Notes: generated by a model not told the origin, from the sequence alone. DNA of 64,000 nucleotides from Rhizobium sp. Q54 (GCA_945907045.1 CAMDSH010000011.1:18514-82513); one strand, 5' to 3'; positions 8,068-17,836 are shown, numbered from the stretch's first letter. Numbers and translations are program-made.

Positions 8068-10122
8068 TTAGTGCGCGTCCGCCCAGACTTTCTTCTTGGT
8101 GAAGTACAAGAGGCCCGACAGGACGATGAGGAAGATCATCACCTGAAAACCAAGACGCTTGCGCTCGTTCAGATGCGGCTCCGCCGTCCACATCAGGAAT
8201 GCCGAGATGTCCTGCGAATACTGGTCGATCGTCGTGGGCGATCCGTCATCGAAGGTAACCTGCCCCGCCTGCAGCGGCGGCGGCATGCCGATCATGTGGC
8301 CGGAGAAGTATTTGTTGTAGCTCATGCCGGACGGCATCTGCATGCCCTTGGGCGCGTCTTCGTAGCCCTTGATGAGCGCTGCGATGTAGTCCGGCCCCTG
8401 TTCCTGATACTGCGTGAACATGTCGAACACGAACTGCGGGAAGCCGCGCTCATAGGTGCGCGCCTTTGCCATGACGGAGAGATCGGGCGGCACCGACCCG
8501 CCATAGGTGGCGCGCGCGATGGCATCGTTTGCGAACGGCTTCGGGAAAGCATCCGCCAGCCGGCCGGGACGCTCGAACATGTCGCCCGCGTCATTCGGCC
8601 CGTCCTTGATCTTGTATTCAGCCGCGACCGTCGCCGCCTGCGCCGACGAATAGCCGGGCCCGCCGGGCTCGGCCAGATTGCGGAAGCTGATGTATTCAAG
8701 CGAATGACAGGTGGCGCAGACCTCGCGGTAAATCTTGAAGCCGCGCTGCAACTGCGCCTGATCGTATTTGCCGAACGGGCCGGAGAACGACCACTTGAGT
8801 TGCGGCGGCGCCGGAGTGTCGTGCTCATGCCCCTGCGCGATCGCAGCCTTCGGCAGCATCAGCACCGAGAGCGCGATCGCCAGCACCGCGACGGCGGCGC
8901 CCGCCTTGCCGAGCACCGATTCCGAAATCGACTTCGGCAGCGGCTTGGCCTTCTCGAACTTGCCGAGCAGCGGCAGGATGATGATGAAGTGCGCGAAGTA
9001 ATAGAACGTGAGAATGCGCGCGGCGGTGACATAGCCGCCTTCCGCGGGCTTGGCGCCGAGCCAGCCGAGGCCGATGCACACCAGCACGAACAGCCAGAAG
9101 AACTGGCGGTAAAGCGGCCGGTAGCGCGCCGAGCGCACTTTCGACGTATCGAGCCATGGCAGGAAGGCGAGGATGACAATGGAGCCGACCAGCGCGGTCA
9201 CGCCCAGCAGCTTGCTCGGGATCGCGCGCAGGATCGCGTAGAACGGCAGGTAATACCATTCCGGCACGATGTGCGTCGGCGTCACCGCAGGATTGGCGGG
9301 CACGTAGTTGTCGGCGTGGCCGAGGAAGTTCGGCGTGTAGAACACGAACCATGCGTAGACGATGCAGAACGCCACCATCATGAAGGAGTCCTTCGAGGTG
9401 GCGTAAGGCGTGAAACGCACCACGTCCTTTTCCGTCTGCGGCTCGATGCCGGTGGGATTGTTCTGACCGACGACGTGCAGCGCCCAGATGTGCAGCACCA
9501 CGACGCCCGCGATCACGAACGGGAGCAGATAATGCAGCGAGAAGAAGCGCTGCAGCGTCGGATTGCCGACCGAATAGCCGCCCCACAGCCAGGTGACGAC
9601 GGCTTCGCCGACGCCCGGAATGGCCGAGAAGAAGTTGGTGATGACGGTGGCGCCCCAGAAACTCATCTGGCCCCAGGGCAGCGTGTAGCCGAGGAAGCCG
9701 GTCGCCATCATCAGCAGATAGAGAATGACGCCGAGGATCCACAACAGCTCGCGCGGCTCCTTATAGGAGCCGTAATACATGCCGCGGAACATGTGGATGT
9801 AGACGGCGACGAAGAACATCGACGCGCCGTTGGAATGCAAATAGCGCAGCAGCCAGCCGTAATTCACGTCGCGCATGATGTGCTCGACGGACTTGAAGGC
9901 CATGTCGGCATGCGGGGTGTAATGCATGACCAGCACGATGCCGGTGATGATCTGCGCGCCCAGCAGGAACGAGAGGATGCCGCCGAAGGTCCACCAGTAA
10001 TTCAGGTTTCGCGGCGTCGGATAGGCGACGAACGACGAATGGATCAGCCCGCCGATCGGCAGGCGCCGTTCAATCCATTTCATCACCGGATTTTGCGGCT
10101 GGTAAGTCGATTGTCCGCTCAT
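8068..10122 (-). CDS. fbcH: Cytochrome b/c1 fusion protein of the bc1 complex
   Basis: 684 residues. The first 410 are a complete cytochrome b with the haem-ligating helices ([39 protein letters not shown]) and the Qo-site PEWY in [12 protein letters not shown]. After a linker helix come a signal-like segment ([19 protein letters not shown]) and cytochrome c1 with CATCH in [15 protein letters not shown] and a C-terminal membrane anchor ([15 protein letters not shown]). In Bradyrhizobium and relatives this single gene encodes both subunits and the precursor is cleaved into cytochromes b and c1. It follows petA after 30 bases, so the operon is petA-fbcH. This fusion is one of the better taxonomic clues in the window. 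Confidence 0.97.
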   Translation of the reverse strand: MSGQSTYQPQNPVMKWIERRLPIGGLIHSSFVAYPTPRNLNYWWTFGGILSFLLGAQIITGIVLVMHYTPHADMAFKSVEHIMRDVNYGWLLRYLHSNGASMFFVAVYIHMFRGMYYGSYKEPRELLWILGVILYLLMMATGFLGYTLPWGQMSFWGATVITNFFSAIPGVGEAVVTWLWGGYSVGNPTLQRFFSLHYLLPFVIAGVVVLHIWALHVVGQNNPTGIEPQTEKDVVRFTPYATSKDSFMMVAFCIVYAWFVFYTPNFLGHADNYVPANPAVTPTHIVPEWYYLPFYAILRAIPSKLLGVTALVGSIVILAFLPWLDTSKVRSARYRPLYRQFFWLFVLVCIGLGWLGAKPAEGGYVTAARILTFYYFAHFIIILPLLGKFEKAKPLPKSISESVLGKAGAAVAVLAIALSVLMLPKAAIAQGHEHDTPAPPQLKWSFSGPFGKYDQAQLQRGFKIYREVCATCHSLEYISFRNLAEPGGPGYSSAQAATVAAEYKIKDGPNDAGDMFERPGRLADAFPKPFANDAIARATYGGSVPPDLSVMAKARTYERGFPQFVFDMFTQYQEQGPDYIAALIKGYEDAPKGMQMPSGMSYNKYFSGHMIGMPPPLQAGQVTFDDGSPTTIDQYSQDISAFLMWTAEPHLNERKRLGFQVMIFLIVLSGLLYFTKKKVWADAH

Positions 10123-10152
10123 GCTCGAACCTTCAGGGAAAGCGCTCGCGGA

Positions 10153-10680
10153 TCAACCGATCCGGATCTTGGTGTCGGAAAGGAATTCATAGGGCGGCAG
10201 CGGCAGATTATAGGGCGCCGGGCCCTCAACGATGCGCCCTGAGCTGTCGTATTGCGAGCCGTGGCAAGGGCAGAAGAAGCCGTCGTACTTGCCCGCATGC
10301 GCGAGCGGGATGCAGCCGAGATGGGTGCAGATGCCGACAAGCACCAGCCACTGGTCCTTGCCTTCCTTCACGCGCTTCTGGTCCGCCTGCGGATCCTTCA
10401 GCTTGCTCAGATCGGCCTTGCGCGCCTCGTCGATCTCTTTCTTGGTGCGGTGACCGACGAAAATCGGCTTGCCGCGCCAGAACACCTTGATCACCTGACC
10501 TTCGGTGATGGGCGCAAGATCGACCTCGATCGGCGCACCGGCGGCGATCGTCGAGGCATCTGGATTCATTTGGGTGACAAGAGGCACAAGCACCGCGGCG
10601 GCGCCGACCGCGCCGACCGCTCCGGTTGCGATGTATAGAAAATCGCGGCGCGTGTGCTCCGTTGCAGACACGGTCGTCAC
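10153..10680 (-). CDS. petA: Ubiquinol-cytochrome c reductase Rieske iron-sulfur subunit
   Basis: 175 residues. A twin-arginine start (TRRDFLYIATGAVGAVG) and a membrane anchor precede the Rieske domain, whose [2Fe-2S] ligands are visible in CTHLGCIPLAHAG and CPCHGSQYD. It passes electrons from ubiquinol to cytochrome c1 in the bc1 complex. It is the first gene of the petA-fbcH operon; the 250 bases between it and the divergent trmL gene should hold its promoter. Confidence 0.97.
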   Translation of the reverse strand: MTTVSATEHTRRDFLYIATGAVGAVGAAAVLVPLVTQMNPDASTIAAGAPIEVDLAPITEGQVIKVFWRGKPIFVGHRTKKEIDEARKADLSKLKDPQADQKRVKEGKDQWLVLVGICTHLGCIPLAHAGKYDGFFCPCHGSQYDSSGRIVEGPAPYNLPLPPYEFLSDTKIRIG

Positions 10681-10932
10681 GTTTCGTCGTCTCCCCGTGT
10701 GGCGATGAAACCACCCGCGCTGGGAACCGGCAGGGAAGTCCTGCGGGACGGCGTGTGGCCCGGCTGCGGCAGTTCTGGTTAAGGCAGAATGCGCGGCCGG
10801 CGGGTTTTATTGGCACCCTTGCCGAAAGAGCGCAAGCCCGCTATCGCCGCAATGACCAAAGGTCGCATAAGTCGTTCTTAAATGTTGCTTTTAGGGCCGC
10901 GCCCGCTGCCCGCTAAACCGGCAGGCTGCCTT

Positions 10933-11394
10933 ATGCGGATCGCCCTTTTGGAGCCGGATATCCCCCAAAACACGGGAACGATTCTGCGCCTATGCGCCTG
11001 CTTCGGGGTTGAAGCGCATCTCATCGAGCCATCGGGATTTCCAATCACCGACCGCGCCTTCCGCCGGGCGGGGATGGATTACCTGGATCAGGTCTCCATC
11101 ACCCGGCACACCTCGTGGCAGGCATTCGATGACTGGCGGCGGGGCGAGGCTTTGCGCCTGCTGTTGTTCACAACCAAGGGCGCCGCCTCTTATCTCGATC
11201 ATGCCTACGGCAAGGGCGACATTTTATTGTTTGGCCGGGAATCCGCCGGCGCACCCGAGGCCGTCCATCAAGCCGCCGATGCCCGGCTTAAAATCCCGAT
11301 GCGGGAGGGCTTGCGCTCGCTCAATATCGCGATGGCGGCGGCCATCGTAATTGGCGAAGCGATGAGGCAGACGGGAGGCTTCCGCTTTGAATAA
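10933..11394 (+). CDS. trmL: tRNA (cytidine(34)-2'-O)-methyltransferase
   Basis: 153-residue SPOUT methyltransferase that methylates the ribose at the wobble position of certain leucine tRNAs. It shows the family start [21 protein letters not shown], the middle motif LLLFTTKG and the knot motifs [12 protein letters not shown] and [20 protein letters not shown]. The ATG at 10933 gives the typical length; an upstream in-frame ATG would add 17 residues without homology. It overlaps hemF by 8 bases, suggesting translational coupling. Confidence 0.94.
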   Translation: MRIALLEPDIPQNTGTILRLCACFGVEAHLIEPSGFPITDRAFRRAGMDYLDQVSITRHTSWQAFDDWRRGEALRLLLFTTKGAASYLDHAYGKGDILLFGRESAGAPEAVHQAADARLKIPMREGLRSLNIAMAAAIVIGEAMRQTGGFRFE

Positions 11395-12310
11395 GATCGC
11401 GGGCATGACCTCGCCTTTACCCGATGCAGCCACGCTGGAAGCGCGCAAGAACAGCGCCCGCGTTTGGTTTGAAAAATTGCGCGACGATATTTGCGCGGGG
11501 CTCGAAGCCGTTGAGGACGCGCTGCCGAAAGGCGCGCCGATGGCAGAGCAAAAGGCGGGGCGGTTCATCCGCAAGCCCTGGGAGCGCACCGATCATACCG
11601 GCAAACCGGGCGGCGGCGGCGTGATGTCCGTGATGCACGGGCGCGTGTTCGAGAAAGTGGGCGTGCATTGCTCCACCGTGCATGGCGAGTTCTCGCCGGA
11701 ATTCCGCAAGGATATCCCCGGCGCGGAAACCGACCCGCGTTTCTGGGCGTCGGGCATTTCTCTGATCGCGCACCCGCAAAATCCGCACGTCCCCGCCGTG
11801 CACATGAACACGCGCTTTGTCGTCACCAGCAAAGCCTGGTTCGGGGGTGGCGCGGATTTAACGCCCGTGCTCGATGCCCGCCGCACGCAAGGCGACCCCG
11901 ACAGCGTGGCGTTTCACGCCGCAATGAAAGCGGCATGCGACGCGCACGCCAAGATCGCGCCTTACGAGAAATACAAAAAATGGTGCGATGAATATTTCCA
12001 CCTCAAGCACCGCAATGAACCGCGCGGCATCGGTGGAATTTTTTACGACTACCTTGAAACCGATTGGGACGAGACTTTCGCCTTCACGCAGGATGTCGGC
12101 CGCGCGTTTGCAAAAATTTACCCAGAGCTGGCGCGAAAGAATTTCGGCAAGCCGTGGACGGATACCGAGCGCGAGGAACAACTCATCCGGCGCGGGCGCT
12201 ACGTGGAATTCAATTTGCTTTACGACCGCGGCACGATTTTCGGCCTTCGCACCGGCGGCAACGTCGAGTCGATCCTCTCCTCGCTGCCGCCCGTGGTGAA
12301 GTGGCCGTGA
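11387..12310 (+). CDS. hemF: Oxygen-dependent coproporphyrinogen III oxidase
   Basis: 307 residues. It decarboxylates coproporphyrinogen III to protoporphyrinogen IX using oxygen, a late haem synthesis step. Hallmarks are [20 protein letters not shown], the substrate-site motif [28 protein letters not shown] and the C-terminal [19 protein letters not shown]. The TTG at 11387 has a GGGAGG sequence about 8 bases before it; an ATG at 11405 ([15 protein letters not shown]) is the alternative and lies too far from that ribosome site unless translation is coupled to trmL. The overlap with trmL indicates co-transcription. Confidence 0.95.
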   Translation: MNKIAGMTSPLPDAATLEARKNSARVWFEKLRDDICAGLEAVEDALPKGAPMAEQKAGRFIRKPWERTDHTGKPGGGGVMSVMHGRVFEKVGVHCSTVHGEFSPEFRKDIPGAETDPRFWASGISLIAHPQNPHVPAVHMNTRFVVTSKAWFGGGADLTPVLDARRTQGDPDSVAFHAAMKAACDAHAKIAPYEKYKKWCDEYFHLKHRNEPRGIGGIFYDYLETDWDETFAFTQDVGRAFAKIYPELARKNFGKPWTDTEREEQLIRRGRYVEFNLLYDRGTIFGLRTGGNVESILSSLPPVVKWP

Positions 12311-12317
12311 TTTTTTG

Positions 12318-12366
12318 GAGCAGGATCTTGTCCGAAAACCGGTTCCCACTTTTCGGGATCATGCTC
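12318..12366. repeat. Palindromic intergenic repeat, rhizobial type A
   Basis: A 49-base imperfect palindrome, GAGCAGGATC at one end and GATCATGCTC at the other, with the core CCGAAAACCGGTTCCCACTT between. This sequence, in either orientation, is a familiar dispersed intergenic repeat in Bradyrhizobium, Rhodopseudomonas and relatives. It lies between the convergent genes hemF and the TauE-family gene and could work as a terminator. Confidence 0.75.
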
Positions 12367-12369
12367 TGA

Positions 12370-13128
12370 TCACCAGCGCGTCACCGCTCCATAGATCATG
12401 AACGCGCCGCCGGTGAGCACCACCGCGTCGAGAATCGCGGTGTGCACATGCAACGGCATGCGCGCGACGAACGCTTTGGCGAGAAACGCGCCGGGCAGCG
12501 CGACGAAGCCAATGAGCAGCGCAAACGCGATTACCTGAGCGGTGAGCACGCCCGCGAGACCGAACACGGAAATTTTCACCAGCCCGATGACGATGGAGAT
12601 GACCGCGTCGGTCGCGATCACGCCCGCGCCTTCGACACCCGCCGCCATCAGCAACGAGAGCAAGATGACGCCCGATCCGGCAGTGCCGCCGACCACAACG
12701 CCGTAGCCTGCCGAACTCATCGCCAATCCGCCGTCGCCGAGGCTGACGTTGTGATATTTGAGCAACCGGCGCAGCGGCACGCTCAGGCACAGCATCGAGC
12801 CGATCACCAGCAGCGCGCCCGCGCTGGAGAGCAGCGTGTAGCCGTAGGCGCCGAGCGCGCAGGTAAGCACCGACGCGGCAAGAATGATCCCCGCGCGCCG
12901 CCAGTCGATGAATTTGAAAAACGCCACCGCGCGGCTCGAATTGGAGAACAACGCCGAGATCGCGATGATCGGAACGATCGGCTCCGCGCCGATCAGCGGC
13001 ACCAGCACCAGCGGCATCAGCGCGCCGGTGCCGTAGCCCGCGACGCCGCCGACGATTGAGGCGAACAGCGCAACGCCCGCCACCAGCAATAATTGAAACA
13101 GCGATACATCGGCGAAGGCTGAGAACAA
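12370..13128 (-). CDS. Sulfite exporter TauE/SafE family membrane protein
   Basis: 252 residues with about eight hydrophobic helices and the glycine-rich repeats typical of the TauE/SafE permease family (GGVAGYGTGALMPLVLVPLIG near the start and a related SSAGYGVVVGGTAGSGVILL in the second half). Members export sulfite, sulfoacetate or related anions or transport unknown small organic anions. The start appears to be TTG; no better in-frame ATG lies nearby. No neighbouring gene identifies the substrate. Confidence 0.88.
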   Translation of the reverse strand: MFSAFADVSLFQLLLVAGVALFASIVGGVAGYGTGALMPLVLVPLIGAEPIVPIIAISALFSNSSRAVAFFKFIDWRRAGIILAASVLTCALGAYGYTLLSSAGALLVIGSMLCLSVPLRRLLKYHNVSLGDGGLAMSSAGYGVVVGGTAGSGVILLSLLMAAGVEGAGVIATDAVISIVIGLVKISVFGLAGVLTAQVIAFALLIGFVALPGAFLAKAFVARMPLHVHTAILDAVVLTGGAFMIYGAVTRW

Positions 13129-13148
13129 ACTGGGCGCTCTTTCTTTTA

Positions 13149-13276
13149 CCTCCCCCTAGAAGGGGGAGGTCGCCCGCCGTAGCCCATTGGGCGAAGGCGT
13201 GGCGGGTGGGGGTAAAGGTATCGCTAGCGATAGTTGAATAACCCCCACCCCAACCCTCCCCCTTTCAGGGGGAGGG
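13149..13276. repeat. Inverted pair of GC-hairpin repeat modules, family B, no gene inside
   Basis: The left module (13149-13213) reads as a CCTCCCCC/GGGGGAGG hairpin, a second GC hairpin and a GGCGGGTGGGGG tail. The right module (13241-13276) is a shorter inverted copy: ACCCCCACCCC, then CCCTCCCCC/GGGGGAGGG. Only 27 bases separate the two. The same module occurs at 23688, 24080, 60844 and 60915, always with a facing partner. Confidence 0.85.
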
Positions 13277-13299
13277 AGTCGAGAGGCCCATTGTTTCAT

Positions 13300-13791
13300 C
13301 TAGCGCGCGGCGAGATCGGCCGGCGAAATCAGCACGCCGAAGCGCTCGCACCAGATCACCACGCTGGGATAATCCTTCAGGTTGACGCCGGCCGGAATCG
13401 CATAGCGCTGGCTGCCCTTGAAGGCGCGCAGGCCGCCGAGATCGATATACATCGCGTCCTTCACCGCCGCCTCGTTGCGGATGCCCGCCTTCGGCACGAG
13501 ATAGACGTGATAAGCCGGCCCCGGCCCCACTTCGAAATCCGGCTCAAGAAAAACCGTGCGCTCATAGACGCTCACCTTGCCGCGGCCCCAATGCACCGGA
13601 TCGGACGGATTGGCATGGATGAACGTGCCGGAGGCTTTGAGCGGCGAGCGGTCGGCCTCGGTCAACTGCTCGAAGGCAGGCGGCGGCGGAAACACGTAAG
13701 GGAAAATGAAAAATCCCAGCGCCACGCCGAAGATGGTGCCGACCGCGCCGCCGAAACAGAAAATCACAATCGAGCGCCAGAAATTGCTCAT
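13300..13791 (-). CDS. DM13 domain-containing membrane-anchored protein
   Basis: 163 residues. An N-terminal membrane segment (SIVIFCFGGAVGTIFGVALG) is followed by a Pro-rich linker (FPPPPAFEQ) and a DM13-type domain: ASGTFIHANPSDPVHWGRGKVSVYE, then FLEPDFEVGPGPAYHVYLVP and the ending YPSVVIWCERFGVLISPADL with its conserved Cys. DM13 has been proposed to take part in electron transfer through a redox-active Cys. The domain faces the periplasm. Its stop is just inside the repeat region; no partner gene is obvious. Confidence 0.85.
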   Translation of the reverse strand: MSNFWRSIVIFCFGGAVGTIFGVALGFFIFPYVFPPPPAFEQLTEADRSPLKASGTFIHANPSDPVHWGRGKVSVYERTVFLEPDFEVGPGPAYHVYLVPKAGIRNEAAVKDAMYIDLGGLRAFKGSQRYAIPAGVNLKDYPSVVIWCERFGVLISPADLAAR

Positions 13792-13854
13792 GACATCCTC
13801 CCCTGATCGGCGCGAGTGTAAAGCCCTCGCGGCGCCTGCGCCTTCACGAGCGCG

Positions 13855-15102
13855 TCATGAGTTTTCACTTTTGGCGGCCATGTCCGTGATAGCGGCGAGC
13901 GCTTTTGCGTCATTGGGAAAATCCGCCGCGATCCAGGCATCCTCCGCCGCGCGCAATGCGGCGCCGAGCGCCGGGCCTTTCGCAACGCCACGCTGCATGA
14001 AGTCCGCCGCCTTGACCGGAAACTCCGGCGCCGTCCAGCGCTGCGGCAGCGTGGCGAGCGCATGCCAGTCTTTGTCCGCCGCGCCCGCGGGCGAGCGCGA
14101 CCACGCCAGCAGCACGCGGTCGGTGTAGCGCTCGGGGCCAAGTTTATAAAGAAGCACACGCGCTTGCTTTTCGTCCGGAGCAACTTGCCGCCATTCCTGA
14201 CCCATCGAGGCAAGCCGCTCGTGCTCGGCATTGGCGAGGCGCAATTTTTGCCATAGCCGTTCGGCGTCTTCCGGAACGCTGACGGCAAGCGCGCCCAACC
14301 GTTGCACCGGATCGGCGGGTGCGCCGATGGCGGCCTCGGCCTTCGCCATGTTCTCGAAGCTGGCGAGATAGCTCACGCCGCCGAGCACGCGCAGCAGTAA
14401 CCCCGCATCGGTCATCGCGATCAGCGTCGGCACCGCATGCTTTGCTACAACGAGCTTGAGCAATTCCATCCGAACGCGCTCGCGCGAGAGCTGATCCAGC
14501 CCCTCGCGCCCCGCGATGCACGCCGCCAGGCCCGCCGCGTCGGGATGCCCGCCGTTGCTGTAAGCCGCGTGGAAACGGAAGAAACGCAGGATGCGTAAGT
14601 AATCCTCGGCGATGCGTTTTGCCGGATCGCCGATGAAGCGCACGCGCCGCGCTTTGAGATCGTCGAACCCGCCGACATAGTCGTAAACTTTTCCGTCACG
14701 CCCGACGGAAAACGCATTCATGGTGAAGTCGCGCCGTTCCGCATCCGCCTTCCAGTCGCGCCCGAACGCCACCTTGGCGTGACGTCCGTAAGTCTCGACG
14801 TCCTGCCGCAACGTCGTCACCTCGAACGGCGCGCCGTCAATCACCACGGTAATGGTGCCGTGCTCGATGCCGGTCGGCACCGGCTTGAACCCGGCAGCGT
14901 TAGCGCGGCGGATCACTTCGTCCGGCACGGCGGTGGTGGCGACGTCGATTTCCGCAACCGGCATATCGAGCAGCGCATTTCGCACCGCGCCGCCGACCGC
15001 GCGCGCCTCCTCACCGTCGCAATCGAGCACCTTGAGCAGCCGCGACAGCGATCCGCCAGTCAACCACGCCGCGCCGGAAAGGTTCGCGGCAGCCGCCGTC
15101 AT
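13855..15102 (-). CDS. cca: CCA-adding tRNA nucleotidyltransferase / poly(A) polymerase family
   Basis: 415 residues. It adds or repairs the CCA end of tRNAs. Visible motifs are GGAVRNALLDMPVAEIDVAT, with the metal-binding acidic pair, the FEVTTLRQDVETYGRHA strand, and the nucleotide-selecting RRDFTMNAFSV. The C-terminal half is the helical tRNA-binding part. The ATG at 15102 overlaps the stop of the upstream DUF6111 gene (ATGA), showing translational coupling. Several tRNAs encode CCA in rhizobia, as the tRNA-Met here does, so repair may be the main job. Confidence 0.95.
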   Translation of the reverse strand: MTAAAANLSGAAWLTGGSLSRLLKVLDCDGEEARAVGGAVRNALLDMPVAEIDVATTAVPDEVIRRANAAGFKPVPTGIEHGTITVVIDGAPFEVTTLRQDVETYGRHAKVAFGRDWKADAERRDFTMNAFSVGRDGKVYDYVGGFDDLKARRVRFIGDPAKRIAEDYLRILRFFRFHAAYSNGGHPDAAGLAACIAGREGLDQLSRERVRMELLKLVVAKHAVPTLIAMTDAGLLLRVLGGVSYLASFENMAKAEAAIGAPADPVQRLGALAVSVPEDAERLWQKLRLANAEHERLASMGQEWRQVAPDEKQARVLLYKLGPERYTDRVLLAWSRSPAGAADKDWHALATLPQRWTAPEFPVKAADFMQRGVAKGPALGAALRAAEDAWIAADFPNDAKALAAITDMAAKSENS

Positions 15103-15365
15103 CAGCGCGTCGTCCCCGGCACGAATTTGCCGTTCTCCATGTGCGCCGGAACGTAAGTGGTGCCGACCGGGGCGCCGGTGAAATGCGCGAAATAGATGAA
15201 GCTGCCGAGCATCAGAAGCAGCGCCGCGATGGTGAGCCAGGCGATGCGCGAGAGCGGCCAGTGCTGCGGATCGAGAACGCCCGCGCGCGTGGCCATCAGA
15301 AAAGCGGCGTAAAGCACGAACGGCGCGATGAACAGCAGGAATTCCGTGAGAACCGGGCGGATCAT
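15102..15365 (-). CDS. DUF6111 family small membrane protein
   Basis: 87 residues with two membrane helices (FLLFIAPFVLYAAFLMAT and IAWLTIAALLLMLGSFIYF) and a short hydrophilic tail ending in HMENGKFVPGTTR. It matches small membrane proteins found between the NUDIX and cca genes across Rhizobiales; function unknown. It overlaps its neighbours by 4 bases upstream and 1 base downstream, so it is made together with them. Confidence 0.85.
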   Translation of the reverse strand: MIRPVLTEFLLFIAPFVLYAAFLMATRAGVLDPQHWPLSRIAWLTIAALLLMLGSFIYFAHFTGAPVGTTYVPAHMENGKFVPGTTR

Positions 15366-16027
15366 GGACGGTAAATCCGATCATAAAGATTGCGGAGGAT
15401 ACCCGCGGTGACGCCCCAGATATTACGCTCTCCGAACGGCATCGCGTAGACCGTCCGCGTCATTCCCTGCCATTCGCGGGCTTGCCGGTGGTGATTTTCC
15501 GGCGCCATCAGGAAAGCCAGCGGCACCTCGAAAGTGTCGTCCACCTCCGCGGCGCTTAAACGAAGTTTGAAACCCGGCTTCACCCGCGCCACCGTTGGCA
15601 CGATGCGGTAGCCGCGCGTCGTCATGTAGAGATCGAGATAGCCGACCGGTTCGACGAATTCGCGCGTCAGGCCGATTTCCTCATCGGCTTCGCGCAAGGC
15701 CGCTTCCAGCGGATTTTTGTCGCCGGCGTCGATCTTGCCACCCGGAAATGAGATCTGCCCGGGATGATCCGGCAAATGCGCCGAGCGCTGGGTCAACAAA
15801 ACAGTTGGTTCGGGGTGATCGACAATCGGCACCAGCACGGCGGCGGGGCGGACAGGCTTCACCTCGGCAATCGCCCGCATCACCGGATCGATGTCGTGGT
15901 CGCCGCGCGCCGGGATGATGCTGGCATCGCGCAAGCCCGCCGGCACGTCGAGCGAAAGCCGCTCGCGCGCACGCGCGAAAAACTCCGCCGCCGGCATTGA
16001 GGCCTGAACGCGGGCGGCATTCTCCAT
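15362..16027 (-). CDS. NUDIX CoA diphosphatase-like hydrolase
   Basis: 221 residues. The Nudix box reads GGKIDAGDKNPLEAALREADEEIGL, and the preceding LTQRSAHLPDHPGQISFPGG is the UPF0035 signature of coenzyme A diphosphatases, which cleave CoA to phosphopantetheine and 3',5'-ADP. The ATG at 16027 overlaps the stop of the upstream DUF1285 gene as ATGA. It belongs to a four-gene overlapping operon with DUF1285, DUF6111 and cca. Confidence 0.92.
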   Translation of the reverse strand: MENAARVQASMPAAEFFARARERLSLDVPAGLRDASIIPARGDHDIDPVMRAIAEVKPVRPAAVLVPIVDHPEPTVLLTQRSAHLPDHPGQISFPGGKIDAGDKNPLEAALREADEEIGLTREFVEPVGYLDLYMTTRGYRIVPTVARVKPGFKLRLSAAEVDDTFEVPLAFLMAPENHHRQAREWQGMTRTVYAMPFGERNIWGVTAGILRNLYDRIYRP

Positions 16028-16680
16028 CAGGCGAATTCCTTCAGCGCGTCGGCCTTTGCCATGACGAAAAATTCCCCGCCGGAGGCGACGCCGAACATTC
16101 GCTCGCCGGAAATCTCGCGCTCCTCGCCGAGCGCCACCAGATCGTAGAACAGCGCGCGCGTCACTTTCGCCCAAAGCTCGCGCCGCACATGCAAGTAAGG
16201 CTTGAGCCCACCTGTCGCAGGCTCGGGCTCGAAGCGCAAGGCGTGGCCCGGCCCGCACTCCACCCAGTCATCGACATTGGTGCGGAAGCGCAAAACCTGC
16301 CCGCGCGCGTCCTGCTCCACCTGCATCTCGACGGCAAGGAACGGCGCGTCGTCGACAACGATTCCAACTTTTTCCACCGGCGTGACGAGGAAATATTTTT
16401 CTCCCTCGCGCTTGAGCACCGATGCGAACAATTTGACTAAAGCCGGCCGGCCGATCGGCGTCTTGAGATAGAACCATGTGCCGTCGGTGGCGATACGCAT
16501 ATCGAGATCGCCGCAAAACGGCGGATTCCACAGGTGAACGGGCGGCGGTCCCTTGGCGCCTTCGCGCCTGACGGCACCCGCGATGGCGTCCAGCCCGGCA
16601 ACCTCGTTCTGCCCTTCCTTCGCCACTGTTTTCCTATCGAGTTCAAGCACTTCTAGGCTGTTCGCATCTTCGTGATTCAT
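16027..16680 (-). CDS. DUF1285 domain-containing protein
   Basis: 217 residues starting MNHEDANSLEVLELDRKTVA. It contains the DUF1285 pattern: PPVHLWNPPFCGDLDMRIATDGTW, TPIGRPALVKLFASVLKREG, YFLVTPVEKVGIVVDDAPF and ALRFEPEPATGGLKPYLHVR. The fold family is conserved in proteobacteria and its function is not established. It is the first gene of the DUF1285-NUDIX-DUF6111-cca operon and lies divergent from moxR, with 136 bases between the start codons. The ribosome site is weak. Confidence 0.9.
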   Translation of the reverse strand: MNHEDANSLEVLELDRKTVAKEGQNEVAGLDAIAGAVRREGAKGPPPVHLWNPPFCGDLDMRIATDGTWFYLKTPIGRPALVKLFASVLKREGEKYFLVTPVEKVGIVVDDAPFLAVEMQVEQDARGQVLRFRTNVDDWVECGPGHALRFEPEPATGGLKPYLHVRRELWAKVTRALFYDLVALGEEREISGERMFGVASGGEFFVMAKADALKEFA

Positions 16681-16816
16681 CGGACCCAACAGCCAAGATA
16701 GCGTAAGCTTATGCGTAGAAATGAGCCAGATTCGTGCATTTTGGACCCCCGGCGGTGTTGGTGCGTTTGTTGCATGAATTCGCTTGAAGCAGGCAACCGG
16801 TAACAAGGAGCCAGAC

Positions 16817-17833
16817 ATGGCGAAGGGGAAGTCGAGCGGCGAGAACCTGGAGAAGCTCGAGGACATGATCGTCCGCGCGGCGGAATCGACAGCCGCCCAT
16901 GTGCGCGCCGCCAAGGCCGCGATCGGCTCAGTCATCTTCGGGCAGGAACGGGTGGTCGAGCGCGCGCTCATCACCGTGCTCTCCGGCGGCCATGCGCTCC
17001 TCATCGGCGTACCCGGCCTCGCCAAGACGAAACTGGTCGAGACCATGGGCATCGTGCTCGGACTGGATGCGCGGCGCGTGCAGTTCACGCCCGACTTGAT
17101 GCCGTCCGACATTCTCGGCTCGGAAGTGCTGGAGGAAAGCCCCGGCGGCAAGCGCAACTTCCGTTTCATTCCGGGACCGATCTTCGCGCAGTTGCTGATG
17201 GCGGACGAAATCAACCGCGCTTCGCCGCGCACGCAGTCTGCCCTCTTGCAGGCGATGCAGGAGCAGCACGTCACTGTCGCCGGCGCGCGTCACGATCTGC
17301 CGAAGCCGTTCCATGTGCTGGCGACACAAAATCCGCTGGAGCAGGAAGGCACCTATCCGCTGCCCGAAGCGCAGTTGGATCGCTTTCTGATGGAAGTGGA
17401 CGTCGATTATCCAGACCTCGCCGCCGAGCGTAAAATTCTGTTCGACACCACCGGCGCGGAAGAAACACGCGCCAAAGCCGCGATGACGGCAGAAGATCTG
17501 ATCGCCGCGCAGCGGCTGGTGCGCCGGCTTCCCGTCGGCGAATCCGTCGTCGAAGCGATCCTGCAACTGGTGCGCTCCGCGCGTCCCGGCCCGGAAGGCG
17601 GCGACACCGGCAAATTGATTTCGTGGGGCCCCGGCCCGCGCGCCAGTCAGGCGCTGATGCTGGCGGTGCGCGCACGCGCGCTGCTGGAGGGACGCTTCGC
17701 GCCGTCGGTTGACGATGTCATCGATCTGGCCGAGCCGGTGCTCAAGCACCGCATGGCGCTCACGTTCACGGCGCGGGCGGAAGGCGAGACGATCCCGAAC
17801 GTGATCGGCCGGCTCAAGGCGCGCATCGGATAA
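16817..17833 (+). CDS. MoxR family AAA+ ATPase
   Basis: 338 residues. Walker A is GVPGLAKTKLVETMG, Walker B LLMADEINRASPRTQSALLQAM, and sensor 1 FHVLATQNPLEQEGTYPLPEAQLDRF. MoxR ATPases act as chaperone-like remodelers of proteins handled by their VWA or DUF58 partners. The ATG at 16817 has AAGGAG seven bases upstream, which decides against the longer start at 16784. It is the first gene of a four-gene operon with a DUF58, a DUF4159 and a large membrane protein; the homologous operon has been shown to matter for cell shape and envelope integrity in Rhizobium leguminosarum. Confidence 0.95.
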   Translation: MAKGKSSGENLEKLEDMIVRAAESTAAHVRAAKAAIGSVIFGQERVVERALITVLSGGHALLIGVPGLAKTKLVETMGIVLGLDARRVQFTPDLMPSDILGSEVLEESPGGKRNFRFIPGPIFAQLLMADEINRASPRTQSALLQAMQEQHVTVAGARHDLPKPFHVLATQNPLEQEGTYPLPEAQLDRFLMEVDVDYPDLAAERKILFDTTGAEETRAKAAMTAEDLIAAQRLVRRLPVGESVVEAILQLVRSARPGPEGGDTGKLISWGPGPRASQALMLAVRARALLEGRFAPSVDDVIDLAEPVLKHRMALTFTARAEGETIPNVIGRLKARIG

Positions 17834-17836
17834 GCA

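Noticed and set aside
7822..10242. Open plus-strand frame of 806 codons opposite fbcH
   Set aside because: Antisense to fbcH and petA with a His/Arg/Asp-rich composition and no recognisable domain.
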